From positions 16,701 through 80,700 of the forward strand of contig NZ_JAGFBV010000022.1 of assembly GCF_017948595.1 (NCBI RefSeq): DNA of 64,000 bases, in the 5' to 3' direction. Positions 43,825 to 51,717 of this stretch are shown here, piece after piece. Made by a program: the position numbers and the translations under genes. Each line of letters begins with the position of its first letter. Positions within the stretch are counted from its first letter, which is position 1. This DNA comes from Flavobacterium geliluteum. GTDB taxonomy: Bacteria; Bacteroidota; Bacteroidia; Flavobacteriales; Flavobacteriaceae. The notes under the pieces are model-generated. The model had not been told where the DNA came from. It ran no database searches and saw only the letters and a list, made by a program, of their open reading frames with translations.

Positions 43825-44307
43825 TTGAAAAAACTTTTCTTTTATTTGCTTGCAGTGACTGTTTTTATGGCTTGTAATTCAGCTTCTCTAAAAAACAAAA
43901 AAGAAAACAGAGCTGAAAATAAATATATTATTGGCAATTTAATCAAGACGGCAACAGACAATATTGGTATTCGGTACAAAGCTGGTGGCAATACAAAAAA
44001 TGGCTTTGATTGTTCTGGTTTGGTGTTTTTTACTTTTCAATCGGAGGATATATTATTGCCCAGAAGTTCTTTCGACCAATCAAAAATCGGGCAGATTATA
44101 CCATTTGATGAAGCCAAAAGAGGTGACTTAATATTTTTTAAGACCAATAAAAGTCGTCAAATAAATCATGTTGGCTTGATTACCGAAGCCAATTCATCCG
44201 AAATAAAATTCGTTCATTCCTCTACTTCAAAAGGTGTCATTATTTCTTCGACAAAAGAAAAGCATTATCATGACTCATTTACACAAATCAATCGAGTTCT
44301 AGAATAA
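43825..44307 (+). CDS. NlpC/P60 family lipoprotein endopeptidase
   Basis: The 160-residue protein starts at TTG with a lipoprotein signal (Cys17 in VFMAC). The NlpC/P60 domain fills the rest, with catalytic Cys63 (GFDCSGLV), His115 (INHVGLIT) and a second histidine or polar residue near His131 (VHSSTSKGV). Such enzymes cut bonds in the peptidoglycan stem peptide, usually between D-Glu and the diamino acid. It is only 11 bases after lpxB and precedes comEC, giving an envelope gene cluster. Confidence 0.93.
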   Translation: MKKLFFYLLAVTVFMACNSASLKNKKENRAENKYIIGNLIKTATDNIGIRYKAGGNTKNGFDCSGLVFFTFQSEDILLPRSSFDQSKIGQIIPFDEAKRGDLIFFKTNKSRQINHVGLITEANSSEIKFVHSSTSKGVIISSTKEKHYHDSFTQINRVLE

Positions 44308-44358
44308 TTTATAAAAAAATAAATTATTTCTTACATTTTTTTAATACTTTTAATTCCT

Positions 44359-46395
44359 ATGAAAGTATTAAACTTCCCATTGATCAAAATTACCATCAGC
44401 TTCGTTTTGGGCGTTATGGCTTGCTATTATCTAAAACCGTCAATTTATTTGGCTTTAGGCGCACTCGCTTTTTGTGTAACAATTTTGTTTTTTCTATATT
44501 TTTTAGCTAAGGACAAGAAGACCTTGCAAACTCATTTTGGCGTAAGTACCTATTTGACTTGCTTTTTTATCGGAATCACAACATTATTATTTCATAACGA
44601 TTCGCAGCAAAAATCACATTATACTCATTGCAAAAAAGCTTTTGCAAAACCACAATTGATAACCATGACGGTGCGTGAAAAGTTAAAAAGTAATGACTAC
44701 AACCAACGTTATATTGCCATAATAAAAAGGATAGAAAGCAACTATTATTCTGGTAGAATTATACTCAATATTCAAAAAGACGGCACGGCAAACGAGTTGC
44801 AAATTGGAAATATAATTCAAATACAAACTACTCTGCACCCGCACAGTTTTCCTAAAAACCCCAATCAATTTGATTATGGTAGATACCTGATTGATAAGCA
44901 GATTTATGCACGAATTTACAGCGAAAAATCAGCCATAAAAATTAGTAAAACACTCCAAAAAGACATTTGGTATTATACCTCACAATTACATTCCAGGATC
45001 ATTCATAATCTCGAAAAAAATCACTTTAGCATTCCGGAAATGAATGTAGCTTTGGCACTTATTTTAGGTCAACGCCAAGAAATTGCCTCCGATATTATTC
45101 AGGATTATCAGTTTTCCGGAGCTACACATATTCTGTCTGTATCGGGTTTGCATGTGGGTTTTATAATGCTTTTTATCACTTTTCTTTTAAAACCAATTCC
45201 AAATAATCGAAAGGGATCTTTATTAAAATTAATTGCGATTATAGGCTCGCTAATCGTTTTTGCGGTTGTCTCAGGTCTTTCTCCATCTGTATTACGCTCG
45301 GTTGTTATGTTCTCCTTTCTGGCCATTGGAAATCACTTGCGCAGAAACGGAAACATTTACCATACTTTACTGGTGTCTCTGTTTTTGATTTTACTTTTTG
45401 AGCCTTATTTTTTATTTGATGTAGGTTTTCAATTGAGCTATTTAGCCTTGTTTTTTATTCTTTGGCTCCAACCTTTATTAAAACAATTTTGGAAGCCCAA
45501 AAACAAAATATCAGACTATATCTGGAATGTATTAACCGTTTCTATCGCCGCACAAATTGGTACTTTGCCGCTCTGTTTGTATTATTTTCATCAATTTCCA
45601 GGATTATTTTTTATCACAAATATTGTGATTTTACCTTTTCTCTCGTTTATAATGCTGGTTGGAATTGTGGTGGTTCTTCTGGCCGTCATTAACGCAAATC
45701 CGCTATTTTTGATTAGAATTTTCGAAAAAAGCATTTATTGTTTAAATCAAATTATTCATTTTATTGCTTCATTTGATTTTTTTGTCATCCGCAATATTCA
45801 TTTTAATTTACCTTATTTAATTATCTTTTACATCTTAATATTTGCTAGTATTATTTGGCTTAAACAACCCACTTACACCAAATTATCGATGGTTTTATTT
45901 ACTGTAATTGCATTGCAGATTGCTTTTATTCATACCAAAAAGAAAATAGATCAAACAGAAGAGATAATTGTTTACAACATAAAAAACAAAACCTTAATTT
46001 CTAAAAGAAACGGGCATGAAATCACTCTCTTTGCAAGTGATTATTTGAGTAAAAAAGAATCTCAAGACAAAATTTTAAGCTCTTATTTAATTGAAAATTC
46101 AACTAAAGTAAAAGCAATTCATAAGATTAAAAATGCCTTGTTTTTTAAAAGTAGTAAGATTTTTATAATAGACAGTTCTGGCATTTATAAAAATAATATA
46201 CAGCCTGATATCGTATTTTTGATACAATCCCCAAAAATAAATGTAGCGCGGATGTTACAAGATTTGCATCCAAAAATAATTATAGCCGACGCTTCTAATA
46301 GTTACGCTCTTCAAAAATACTGGAAGGCAACCTGCGCAAAAAAAAACATCCCTTTTCATGCAACTACAGAAAAGGGATATTATAAAATTGAGTAG
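44359..46395 (+). CDS. comEC: ComEC/Rec2 family DNA uptake channel protein
   Basis: ComEC carries single-stranded DNA across the inner membrane during natural transformation. The 678-residue protein has N-terminal helices, an OB-like domain (about 110-210), then the Competence domain with LILGQRQEI, GATHILSVSGLHVGFIM and LRSVVMFSFLA and about eight helices to about 520. The last ~150 residues align with the place of the metallo-beta-lactamase domain but lack its HxHxDH metal motif. This may be a non-catalytic remnant. A minus-strand terminator for the next gene lies inside its last codons. Confidence 0.92.
   Translation: MKVLNFPLIKITISFVLGVMACYYLKPSIYLALGALAFCVTILFFLYFLAKDKKTLQTHFGVSTYLTCFFIGITTLLFHNDSQQKSHYTHCKKAFAKPQLITMTVREKLKSNDYNQRYIAIIKRIESNYYSGRIILNIQKDGTANELQIGNIIQIQTTLHPHSFPKNPNQFDYGRYLIDKQIYARIYSEKSAIKISKTLQKDIWYYTSQLHSRIIHNLEKNHFSIPEMNVALALILGQRQEIASDIIQDYQFSGATHILSVSGLHVGFIMLFITFLLKPIPNNRKGSLLKLIAIIGSLIVFAVVSGLSPSVLRSVVMFSFLAIGNHLRRNGNIYHTLLVSLFLILLFEPYFLFDVGFQLSYLALFFILWLQPLLKQFWKPKNKISDYIWNVLTVSIAAQIGTLPLCLYYFHQFPGLFFITNIVILPFLSFIMLVGIVVVLLAVINANPLFLIRIFEKSIYCLNQIIHFIASFDFFVIRNIHFNLPYLIIFYILIFASIIWLKQPTYTKLSMVLFTVIALQIAFIHTKKKIDQTEEIIVYNIKNKTLISKRNGHEITLFASDYLSKKESQDKILSSYLIENSTKVKAIHKIKNALFFKSSKIFIIDSSGIYKNNIQPDIVFLIQSPKINVARMLQDLHPKIIIADASNSYALQKYWKATCAKKNIPFHATTEKGYYKIE
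46338..46378 (-). terminator. Minus-strand terminator inside the 3' end of comEC
   Basis: The perfect 10-bp stem ATCCCTTTTC (46348-46357) and GAAAAGGGAT (46369-46378) is next to nine As at 46338-46346, which read as Ts on the minus strand. It would end transcription of the thioredoxin-like gene that stops at 46405, so the terminator overlaps the comEC coding sequence. Confidence 0.78.
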
Positions 46396-46404
46396 AACTT
46401 TCGT

Positions 46405-46854
46405 TTATTCGGGACGTAAAATAGCATTTGCTTCTATTATCCATGCTCGCACTCCACCTGAATTATACGGAACCTTGCCTAAAGCATTAAAAGTGGTTTT
46501 CATCTTTTTAATAGATGCAAGGGCTAGACATACTTGAGGCAATTCCTCTGTGCCAAAAGCATTTCTTATCTTAACGTTTTGTTCTCTCTCTGCATCAGAA
46601 ATTGTAGTATTGGACAAATCAAGCTTTAATAAAATAACATTATCACGCGACCAAACAGCAAAATCTGGTGTTTTAAAAATATCATCTTCAAATTTTTGCG
46701 AGACACCGGCTGCAGTAAAATAAATGAGCAATGGTTTTTTTTGTTCATTACTTATTGCAATAGCATCGTTTAAGTTTGTTTTCCAAACCAAATTCTGCGA
46801 CTTCATTACAAATGAACCGAAAAAAAACAGTAGAATGAGTAGTTTTTGAGTCAT
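46405..46854 (-). CDS. Secreted thioredoxin-fold paralogue without CXXC (copy 1)
   Basis: The 149-residue protein has a signal peptide (to about residue 20) and a thioredoxin_7-like domain (KPLLIYFTAAG, FKTPDFAVWSRDNVILLKLDLS, LPQVCLALAS). At the place of the active-site pair it reads AAGVSQKFED. There is no cysteine there, and three residues are missing compared with the third copy. It is closest to the next gene upstream on the same strand (47114-47572), so both come from a duplication after loss of the active site. A redox role is unlikely; a binding or chaperone role is possible. Confidence 0.82.
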   Translation of the reverse strand: MTQKLLILLFFFGSFVMKSQNLVWKTNLNDAIAISNEQKKPLLIYFTAAGVSQKFEDDIFKTPDFAVWSRDNVILLKLDLSNTTISDAEREQNVKIRNAFGTEELPQVCLALASIKKMKTTFNALGKVPYNSGGVRAWIIEANAILRPE

Positions 46855-47043
46855 AAAAATAGGATTTGATTGTATTTATTTGGCCAAATTAACATAATAT
46901 CCTCACTAAACAAATGAAATTAAGATTAAAATTTTAAAAAAAATACAATAAAAAGAAATTGATTAATAAAACAGCATAAAATTACTAAAATAAAAATAAA
47001 AGTTACTTTAAATAGCAAAACTATGATTATCCGATTATTTCAA

Positions 47044-47077
47044 AATAAAACCCTTTCTGCAACTTGTGCAAAAAGGG
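47044..47077 (-). terminator. Terminator after the second thioredoxin-like copy
   Basis: The stem CCCTTTcTGCA/TGCAaAAAGGG, read on the minus strand, is followed by TTTTATTTT. It closes the gene at 47114-47572. Confidence 0.7.
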
Positions 47078-47113
47078 AGTCTACAAATTCAACTTAAAAA
47101 CGTAATGTAATAC

Positions 47114-47572
47114 TTATTCTGTATCGCTAGGATGCAAAATAGAATTTGATTCGGATATCCAATATTTGGCGCCACCCGGTTTATAACCAATTTTTCCTAG
47201 AGCGGTAAAAGTGGTTTTGTTTTTTCGTACTGAAGCTCTCGCATAACAAACCTCGGGTAATTCATCTACTCCAAAGGCATTTTTTAATCTCAAATTTTGC
47301 TCTTTCGTTGTTTCGTCTGCATTAATATCTGATAAGTCAAGCTTTACAAGCACTACATTATCACGTGACCAGACAGCAAAGTCTGCGGTTTTAAATACTT
47401 CATTTTGTAAATCACTTGGAGCACTTGCAGCTGTAAATAAAATCAACATAGGTTTACCTTCTTCATTACTAATTGCCATTGCATCATCCATATTTGTTCT
47501 CCAAACTGGGCTTTGGGCATGCAGGCAGCAGGAGCCTAAAAAAAATAGTAGTATAAGTAATTTTTTAGTCAT
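47114..47572 (-). CDS. Secreted thioredoxin-fold paralogue without CXXC (copy 2)
   Basis: The 152-residue protein has a signal peptide (MTKKLLILLFFLGSCCLHAQ) and the same thioredoxin-like domain as its neighbours (KPMLILFTAAS, FKTADFAVWSRDNVVLVKLDLS, LPEVCYARAS). The active-site segment reads AASAPSDLQN: no cysteine pair, and the same three-residue deletion as copy 1. Its own terminator and a 541-base start-to-gene distance suggest it is transcribed separately from the third copy. The conserved fold without catalytic cysteines suggests a structural or ligand-binding role. Confidence 0.82.
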   Translation of the reverse strand: MTKKLLILLFFLGSCCLHAQSPVWRTNMDDAMAISNEEGKPMLILFTAASAPSDLQNEVFKTADFAVWSRDNVVLVKLDLSDINADETTKEQNLRLKNAFGVDELPEVCYARASVRKNKTTFTALGKIGYKPGGAKYWISESNSILHPSDTE

Positions 47573-47753
47573 AACGATTTGGTTTTGGTTAGAATAGTTA
47601 CAACGAAATTAACATTATATTTTAATTTTCCAAATTTATTTAGTATTAAAAATAAATTATGTGTTTTTTTAAAGCTAAAAAAATATCAAAACAATAATTA
47701 AAGCACGATTAAACAACACTAATTATTCGAGTTTTCTTACGTAATGGGCAAAA

Positions 47754-47790
47754 AAAATCTCCTTATACTTTCATATAAGGAGATTTTTAA
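47754..47790 (-). terminator. Terminator after the CXXC thioredoxin-like gene
   Basis: The stem AAATCTCCTTATA/TATAAGGAGATTT with A and T runs on both sides lies just downstream of the gene that stops at 47805. Confidence 0.85.
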
Positions 47791-47804
47791 ATTATGTTTT
47801 TTTT

Positions 47805-48272
47805 CTAAGATTTTTTTGGATGCACAATTTGCTCTGCAACGGTTAACCATGCTGCCGCCCCTCCTGACACATAACCTGTTTGCCCAAGACCTTTAAAATT
47901 TACTTTCCCTTCTTTGCTTTCAGCACTAGTAAAATATATAGTAGGAAAACCCTGAATGCCAAAAGCTTGCTGCAATTCTGCATTTTGATTTTTAATTTCT
48001 GGTGTTTGGGCAGTTCTTCTTGGATAATCTAATTCTACCAAAATAACATTCTCACTTGCCCATTTAGAGAACTCTGGAGTCTTCAAAACTTCATTTTGCA
48101 AACGGATGCACCATCCACACCAATCACTTCCCGTAAAAAACAATAGTAAAGGTTTTTTTTCTTTATTACTTATTGCAACTGCTTCTTTTACATCTGTATG
48201 CCATTTTAACTCTTGCGCCTGCGCTACAAATGCTCCGACAAAAAACAATGTTATTAAAAATATTTTTTTCAT
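47805..48272 (-). CDS. Secreted thioredoxin-family protein with CGWC active site (copy 3)
   Basis: The 155-residue protein has a signal peptide (cleaved near AQAQ, residue 20) and a thioredoxin_7/DUF255-like domain. The active site is Cys52-Gly-Trp-Cys55 (GSDWCGWC). It is followed by the cis-proline strand GFPTIYFTSAESKEG. It probably reduces or isomerises disulfides in the periplasm. Copies 1 and 2, downstream on the same strand, look like degenerate offspring of this type. Confidence 0.88.
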   Translation of the reverse strand: MKKIFLITLFFVGAFVAQAQELKWHTDVKEAVAISNKEKKPLLLFFTGSDWCGWCIRLQNEVLKTPEFSKWASENVILVELDYPRRTAQTPEIKNQNAELQQAFGIQGFPTIYFTSAESKEGKVNFKGLGQTGYVSGGAAAWLTVAEQIVHPKKS

Positions 48273-48325
48273 AATCGTTTTAATTTTTTACAAATCTAAA
48301 CAAAATTTGAATTGTAAAATGTCGT

Positions 48326-49810
48326 CTATTTTACTTCTTGCATTAATTTTCTAATAATTGGTGAAATTGCAATTAAAATTACTCCGGCAACAACAGAATA
48401 AATGGCCAGTTGATAATATCCTTCTGTGTAAGATTGCAGTTTAGAGACCAAAGTATCACCTGTATTTGATCTGGATATTTCGGCGCCTAGTTTTCCTGCG
48501 AACAATTGTCCGAACGCACTTGCCAAAAACCACAATCCCATCATCATACCAAATAACCTTTTTGGAGACAGCTTCGTGATAATTGACATTCCGATTGGAC
48601 CTAAACAAAGCTCCCCAATAGTGGTTATCAAATACGCAAAAGTAAATACGTTTAAAGAAGCGATACCTTCAGAATTTGCAAAGAACTTCGTGAGGTAAAA
48701 AATATAAAAAGAAGCTCCCAAAAACAAAAATCCAATTCCGAATTTAATCAAGGTATTAGGCTCAATTCTTTTCTTTCCGAGCCAAATCCACAAGAGACCA
48801 ATAAGCGGACTTAAAACCACTACAAAAAACGTATTCGAACTATTATTTACCACATTAGGATCAATGGTAAAAAACAACAGATCATCGCTCAAATTATCCT
48901 TCGCAAAAAGCGATAACGAACCGCCGCTTTGCTCATAGATTGCATTAAACAATAAATAAAAGAATACAAACAAAAAGGCTGCAAATAGCTTTTTCTGCAA
49001 TTTTACATCTCCTAACTTAATCAGCTCATACGTAAAATAAAGAACCGCTACGATACCGATTGTGTACATGAAATAATCGGTGTAATCAGTATTTTTTACC
49101 ATTATAAAAATAAAAGGCAAACTTAAAATAGATACCGTATACACGGCTATTTCGCGAATTCTTCTTTTACTAGGCTCTAAATTCAATAAAGGAGAATCTC
49201 CGATTGGGCCTAAGTATTTTTTTGTAAATAAAAATGTAACTAAACCTAAAAACATTACAATTGCCGCAGACAAAAAGCACAATTGCCAAGAATAAAATTT
49301 ACCCAAATAAATACATAGCGCACCTCCTAAAAGGCCTCCCACATTGATACCCGCATAAAACATTCCATAACCTGCGTCTCGTCTGTTGTCCTCTTCGTGA
49401 TACAATTCTCCCACCATTGAAGAAACATTTGGTTTGAAGAAACCTGTTCCAATAATAGAAAATGCAATACCATAATAAAACATAGTCTGCGGAGAAAAAG
49501 CAATCAAAAGATTCCCAAGAATCATAACGATTCCGCCAAAGAATAGTGATTTTTTAAATCCTAATACTTTATCAGCAAAAATACCTCCGATAAAGGTGAA
49601 AGCATATACAAAAGCCTGAATGGCTCCATATTGTAAATTAGCATGTTCATCTTTCAACAAAAGCTGATCTACCATAAAAAATGTAAGAACTCCACGCATT
49701 CCGTAAAAACAGAAACGTTCCCACATTTCAACAAAAAACAAATGCCACAATTGTTTTGGATAATTTCCCTTAAAATTCTGAATTTGTTCTAAAGTTATGT
49801 TGTTCTCCAT
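48326..49810 (-). CDS. POT-family proton-coupled peptide transporter
   Basis: The protein imports di- and tripeptides with protons. The roughly 494-residue product has about 14 membrane helices and the POT signatures FVEMWERFCFYGMRGVL (ExxERFxYYG type) and GTGFFKPNVSSMVGEL, plus the late motif LCLGPIGMSIITKLSP. The ATG at 49810 starts 1 base after the stop of the upstream transporter gene. An in-frame ATG at 49825 would overlap it by 14 bases. It is the last gene of the DPP-IV/POT operon. Confidence 0.93.
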   Translation of the reverse strand: MENNITLEQIQNFKGNYPKQLWHLFFVEMWERFCFYGMRGVLTFFMVDQLLLKDEHANLQYGAIQAFVYAFTFIGGIFADKVLGFKKSLFFGGIVMILGNLLIAFSPQTMFYYGIAFSIIGTGFFKPNVSSMVGELYHEEDNRRDAGYGMFYAGINVGGLLGGALCIYLGKFYSWQLCFLSAAIVMFLGLVTFLFTKKYLGPIGDSPLLNLEPSKRRIREIAVYTVSILSLPFIFIMVKNTDYTDYFMYTIGIVAVLYFTYELIKLGDVKLQKKLFAAFLFVFFYLLFNAIYEQSGGSLSLFAKDNLSDDLLFFTIDPNVVNNSSNTFFVVVLSPLIGLLWIWLGKKRIEPNTLIKFGIGFLFLGASFYIFYLTKFFANSEGIASLNVFTFAYLITTIGELCLGPIGMSIITKLSPKRLFGMMMGLWFLASAFGQLFAGKLGAEISRSNTGDTLVSKLQSYTEGYYQLAIYSVVAGVILIAISPIIRKLMQEVK

Positions 49811-49811
49811 A

Positions 49812-51680
49812 TTATCTAACGCCATGCATCATTTTTTTCAAGAAAGGAGTCAAAGCAAATAAAACTATTGCTGCAAGACCTGTCAGAACAACAAAAACCA
49901 TAAAAAATTCGTATAAATTGTGGATTGTAAAACCTGCGAATTCTGGATATGAAACTGTAATAACATTTTTTTCTTTAAGAATATCTAATTCTTTTACAGT
50001 AAACGTGGTGTCTTTTGCAGTAAAATTATTTACAAATTTCACATTCGTCTTTTTAGCTACTTCTTTCTGACTTTTTATTTCAGCGATAGTTTCAATTTTT
50101 TTCTCTACATCCAAATTAAATTCTTTCGCTTTTTCCTTGTCAATTCTTGCTATCTGTAATTGCGCTAAAGCAAATAATTCGGCTCCATTTGCCACAGACT
50201 TGTTTTCTAATATCGATTCTAAATCTATATTTACTTTTTCAGCCGCTTTATATTTATCTCCAGTTGGAGGCAAAATAGAACCTAAAGTTCCACCCAAGGC
50301 ATAACCTGAAGCATTAGACAAAAAGAAAACACCAAATAACAAAGAAGCAAAACGTTTTGGAGATAATTTACCTACCAACGACAACCCAATTGGCGACAAA
50401 CACAACTCAGCGCAAGTATTTAAAAAGTATAATAAAATAAGCCATTTTACTAATAACAACCCTGAAGTTCCTATATAAGAAACCTGAGTAGCAATCATAA
50501 AGAAACTTACTGTAATAACTACTAAACCTATCGCTAATTTTACTGGTGATATCGGTTCTTTACTTTTTGCTCTTAAATAATCCCATAAAATACTAAAAGG
50601 AACCGCAAGAACAACTACAAATAAACCGTTGAAGATTTGAACCATTGACGGAGGCATTTGCCAGCCAAAGAAATTTCTATCGGTTTGGTTGTTGGCAATA
50701 AAAGTCAATGATGAACCCGCCTGCTCAAAAGCTGCCCAAAAGAAAATAATAAAAAACGAGACAATATAAATTACGATAATTCTATCTCTTTCGATTTTTG
50801 TTAAAGAAGAATCAGAAATGATCAATCCTGCCAACGCTAATCCGCTTGAGTAAATTAAAGTATAAATTAAATTTTGACCAACTACGTAGTGAAAAAACAA
50901 ACCTAAAATAAAAAATGCAACTCCAGCCCCAATTAAAGCTCTATTAGAAAAATTGGCTTTCTGTGCCTCTCCTTCTTCAAAATCTTCAGCCACATTTTTA
51001 GAAGGCAATCCTCCTAATTCTCTTCCATCTGGCGAGACAACATATTTGTTTTTTAATACATAAAAAAGTAATGTCCCTAAGAGCATTGCAACAGAAGCAG
51101 CCAAGAATCCCCATTTAAATGCATGAATATCTCTAATACCACCTGTATCAACAACATCACCTAATAAAGGACAAATAGACTGTCCTAAAAAAGCACCAAT
51201 ATTAATCCCCATATAGAAAATAGTAAAAGCGGTATCCAGTTTTGTCTTTTCCTGTTTTGGATACAAACTACCCACCATACTCGAAATGTTTGGCTTAAAG
51301 AATCCATTACCAAATACTATCGTTCCAAGTCCACAATACATGATAATCTTCGCTAAGCTTAAATTTGAATCAAAAATACTACCGCTGGTAAACAACAATA
51401 ATTGCCCGATCGCCATCAATAAACCGCCTAATAAGATACAATTTCTGTTTCCTAAAAAACGATCGGCTACAAAACCACCCAACATTGGCGTTAAATAACA
51501 AAGACCAAGAAAACCTCCGTAAATCAGCGAAGCTTCTTCTTCTTTCATTAATAATGAATTCACAAGAAATAACGTCAATAAAGCTCGCATTCCATAAAAG
51601 TTGAATCGCTCCCACATCTCCGTTCCAAACAATACCCAAAGTCCTTTTGGATGCGCCGTTTTTACTTGAGTTTCTTCCAT
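49812..51680 (-). CDS. POT-family peptide transporter with a large insert before the last helix
   Basis: The 622-residue protein has the same fold and signatures as its neighbour (GTEMWERFNFYGMRALL, GNGFFKPNISSMVGSLYP, ELCLSPIGLSLVGKLSP) but is about 120 residues longer. The extra part, about residues 475-585, is a polar, lysine- and glutamate-rich segment (EKVNIDLESILENKSV, then IETIAEIKSQKEVAKKT) between the last two helices, expected in the periplasm. The insert could bind peptides or a partner. The gene starts 37 bases after the DPP-IV gene stop region and overlaps the next transporter, so it is operonic. Confidence 0.93.
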   Translation of the reverse strand: MEETQVKTAHPKGLWVLFGTEMWERFNFYGMRALLTLFLVNSLLMKEEEASLIYGGFLGLCYLTPMLGGFVADRFLGNRNCILLGGLLMAIGQLLLFTSGSIFDSNLSLAKIIMYCGLGTIVFGNGFFKPNISSMVGSLYPKQEKTKLDTAFTIFYMGINIGAFLGQSICPLLGDVVDTGGIRDIHAFKWGFLAASVAMLLGTLLFYVLKNKYVVSPDGRELGGLPSKNVAEDFEEGEAQKANFSNRALIGAGVAFFILGLFFHYVVGQNLIYTLIYSSGLALAGLIISDSSLTKIERDRIIVIYIVSFFIIFFWAAFEQAGSSLTFIANNQTDRNFFGWQMPPSMVQIFNGLFVVVLAVPFSILWDYLRAKSKEPISPVKLAIGLVVITVSFFMIATQVSYIGTSGLLLVKWLILLYFLNTCAELCLSPIGLSLVGKLSPKRFASLLFGVFFLSNASGYALGGTLGSILPPTGDKYKAAEKVNIDLESILENKSVANGAELFALAQLQIARIDKEKAKEFNLDVEKKIETIAEIKSQKEVAKKTNVKFVNNFTAKDTTFTVKELDILKEKNVITVSYPEFAGFTIHNLYEFFMVFVVLTGLAAIVLFALTPFLKKMMHGVR

Positions 51681-51717
51681 ATTATCATTATTTATTTAAG
51701 GTTAATTTAAAGTTTTA

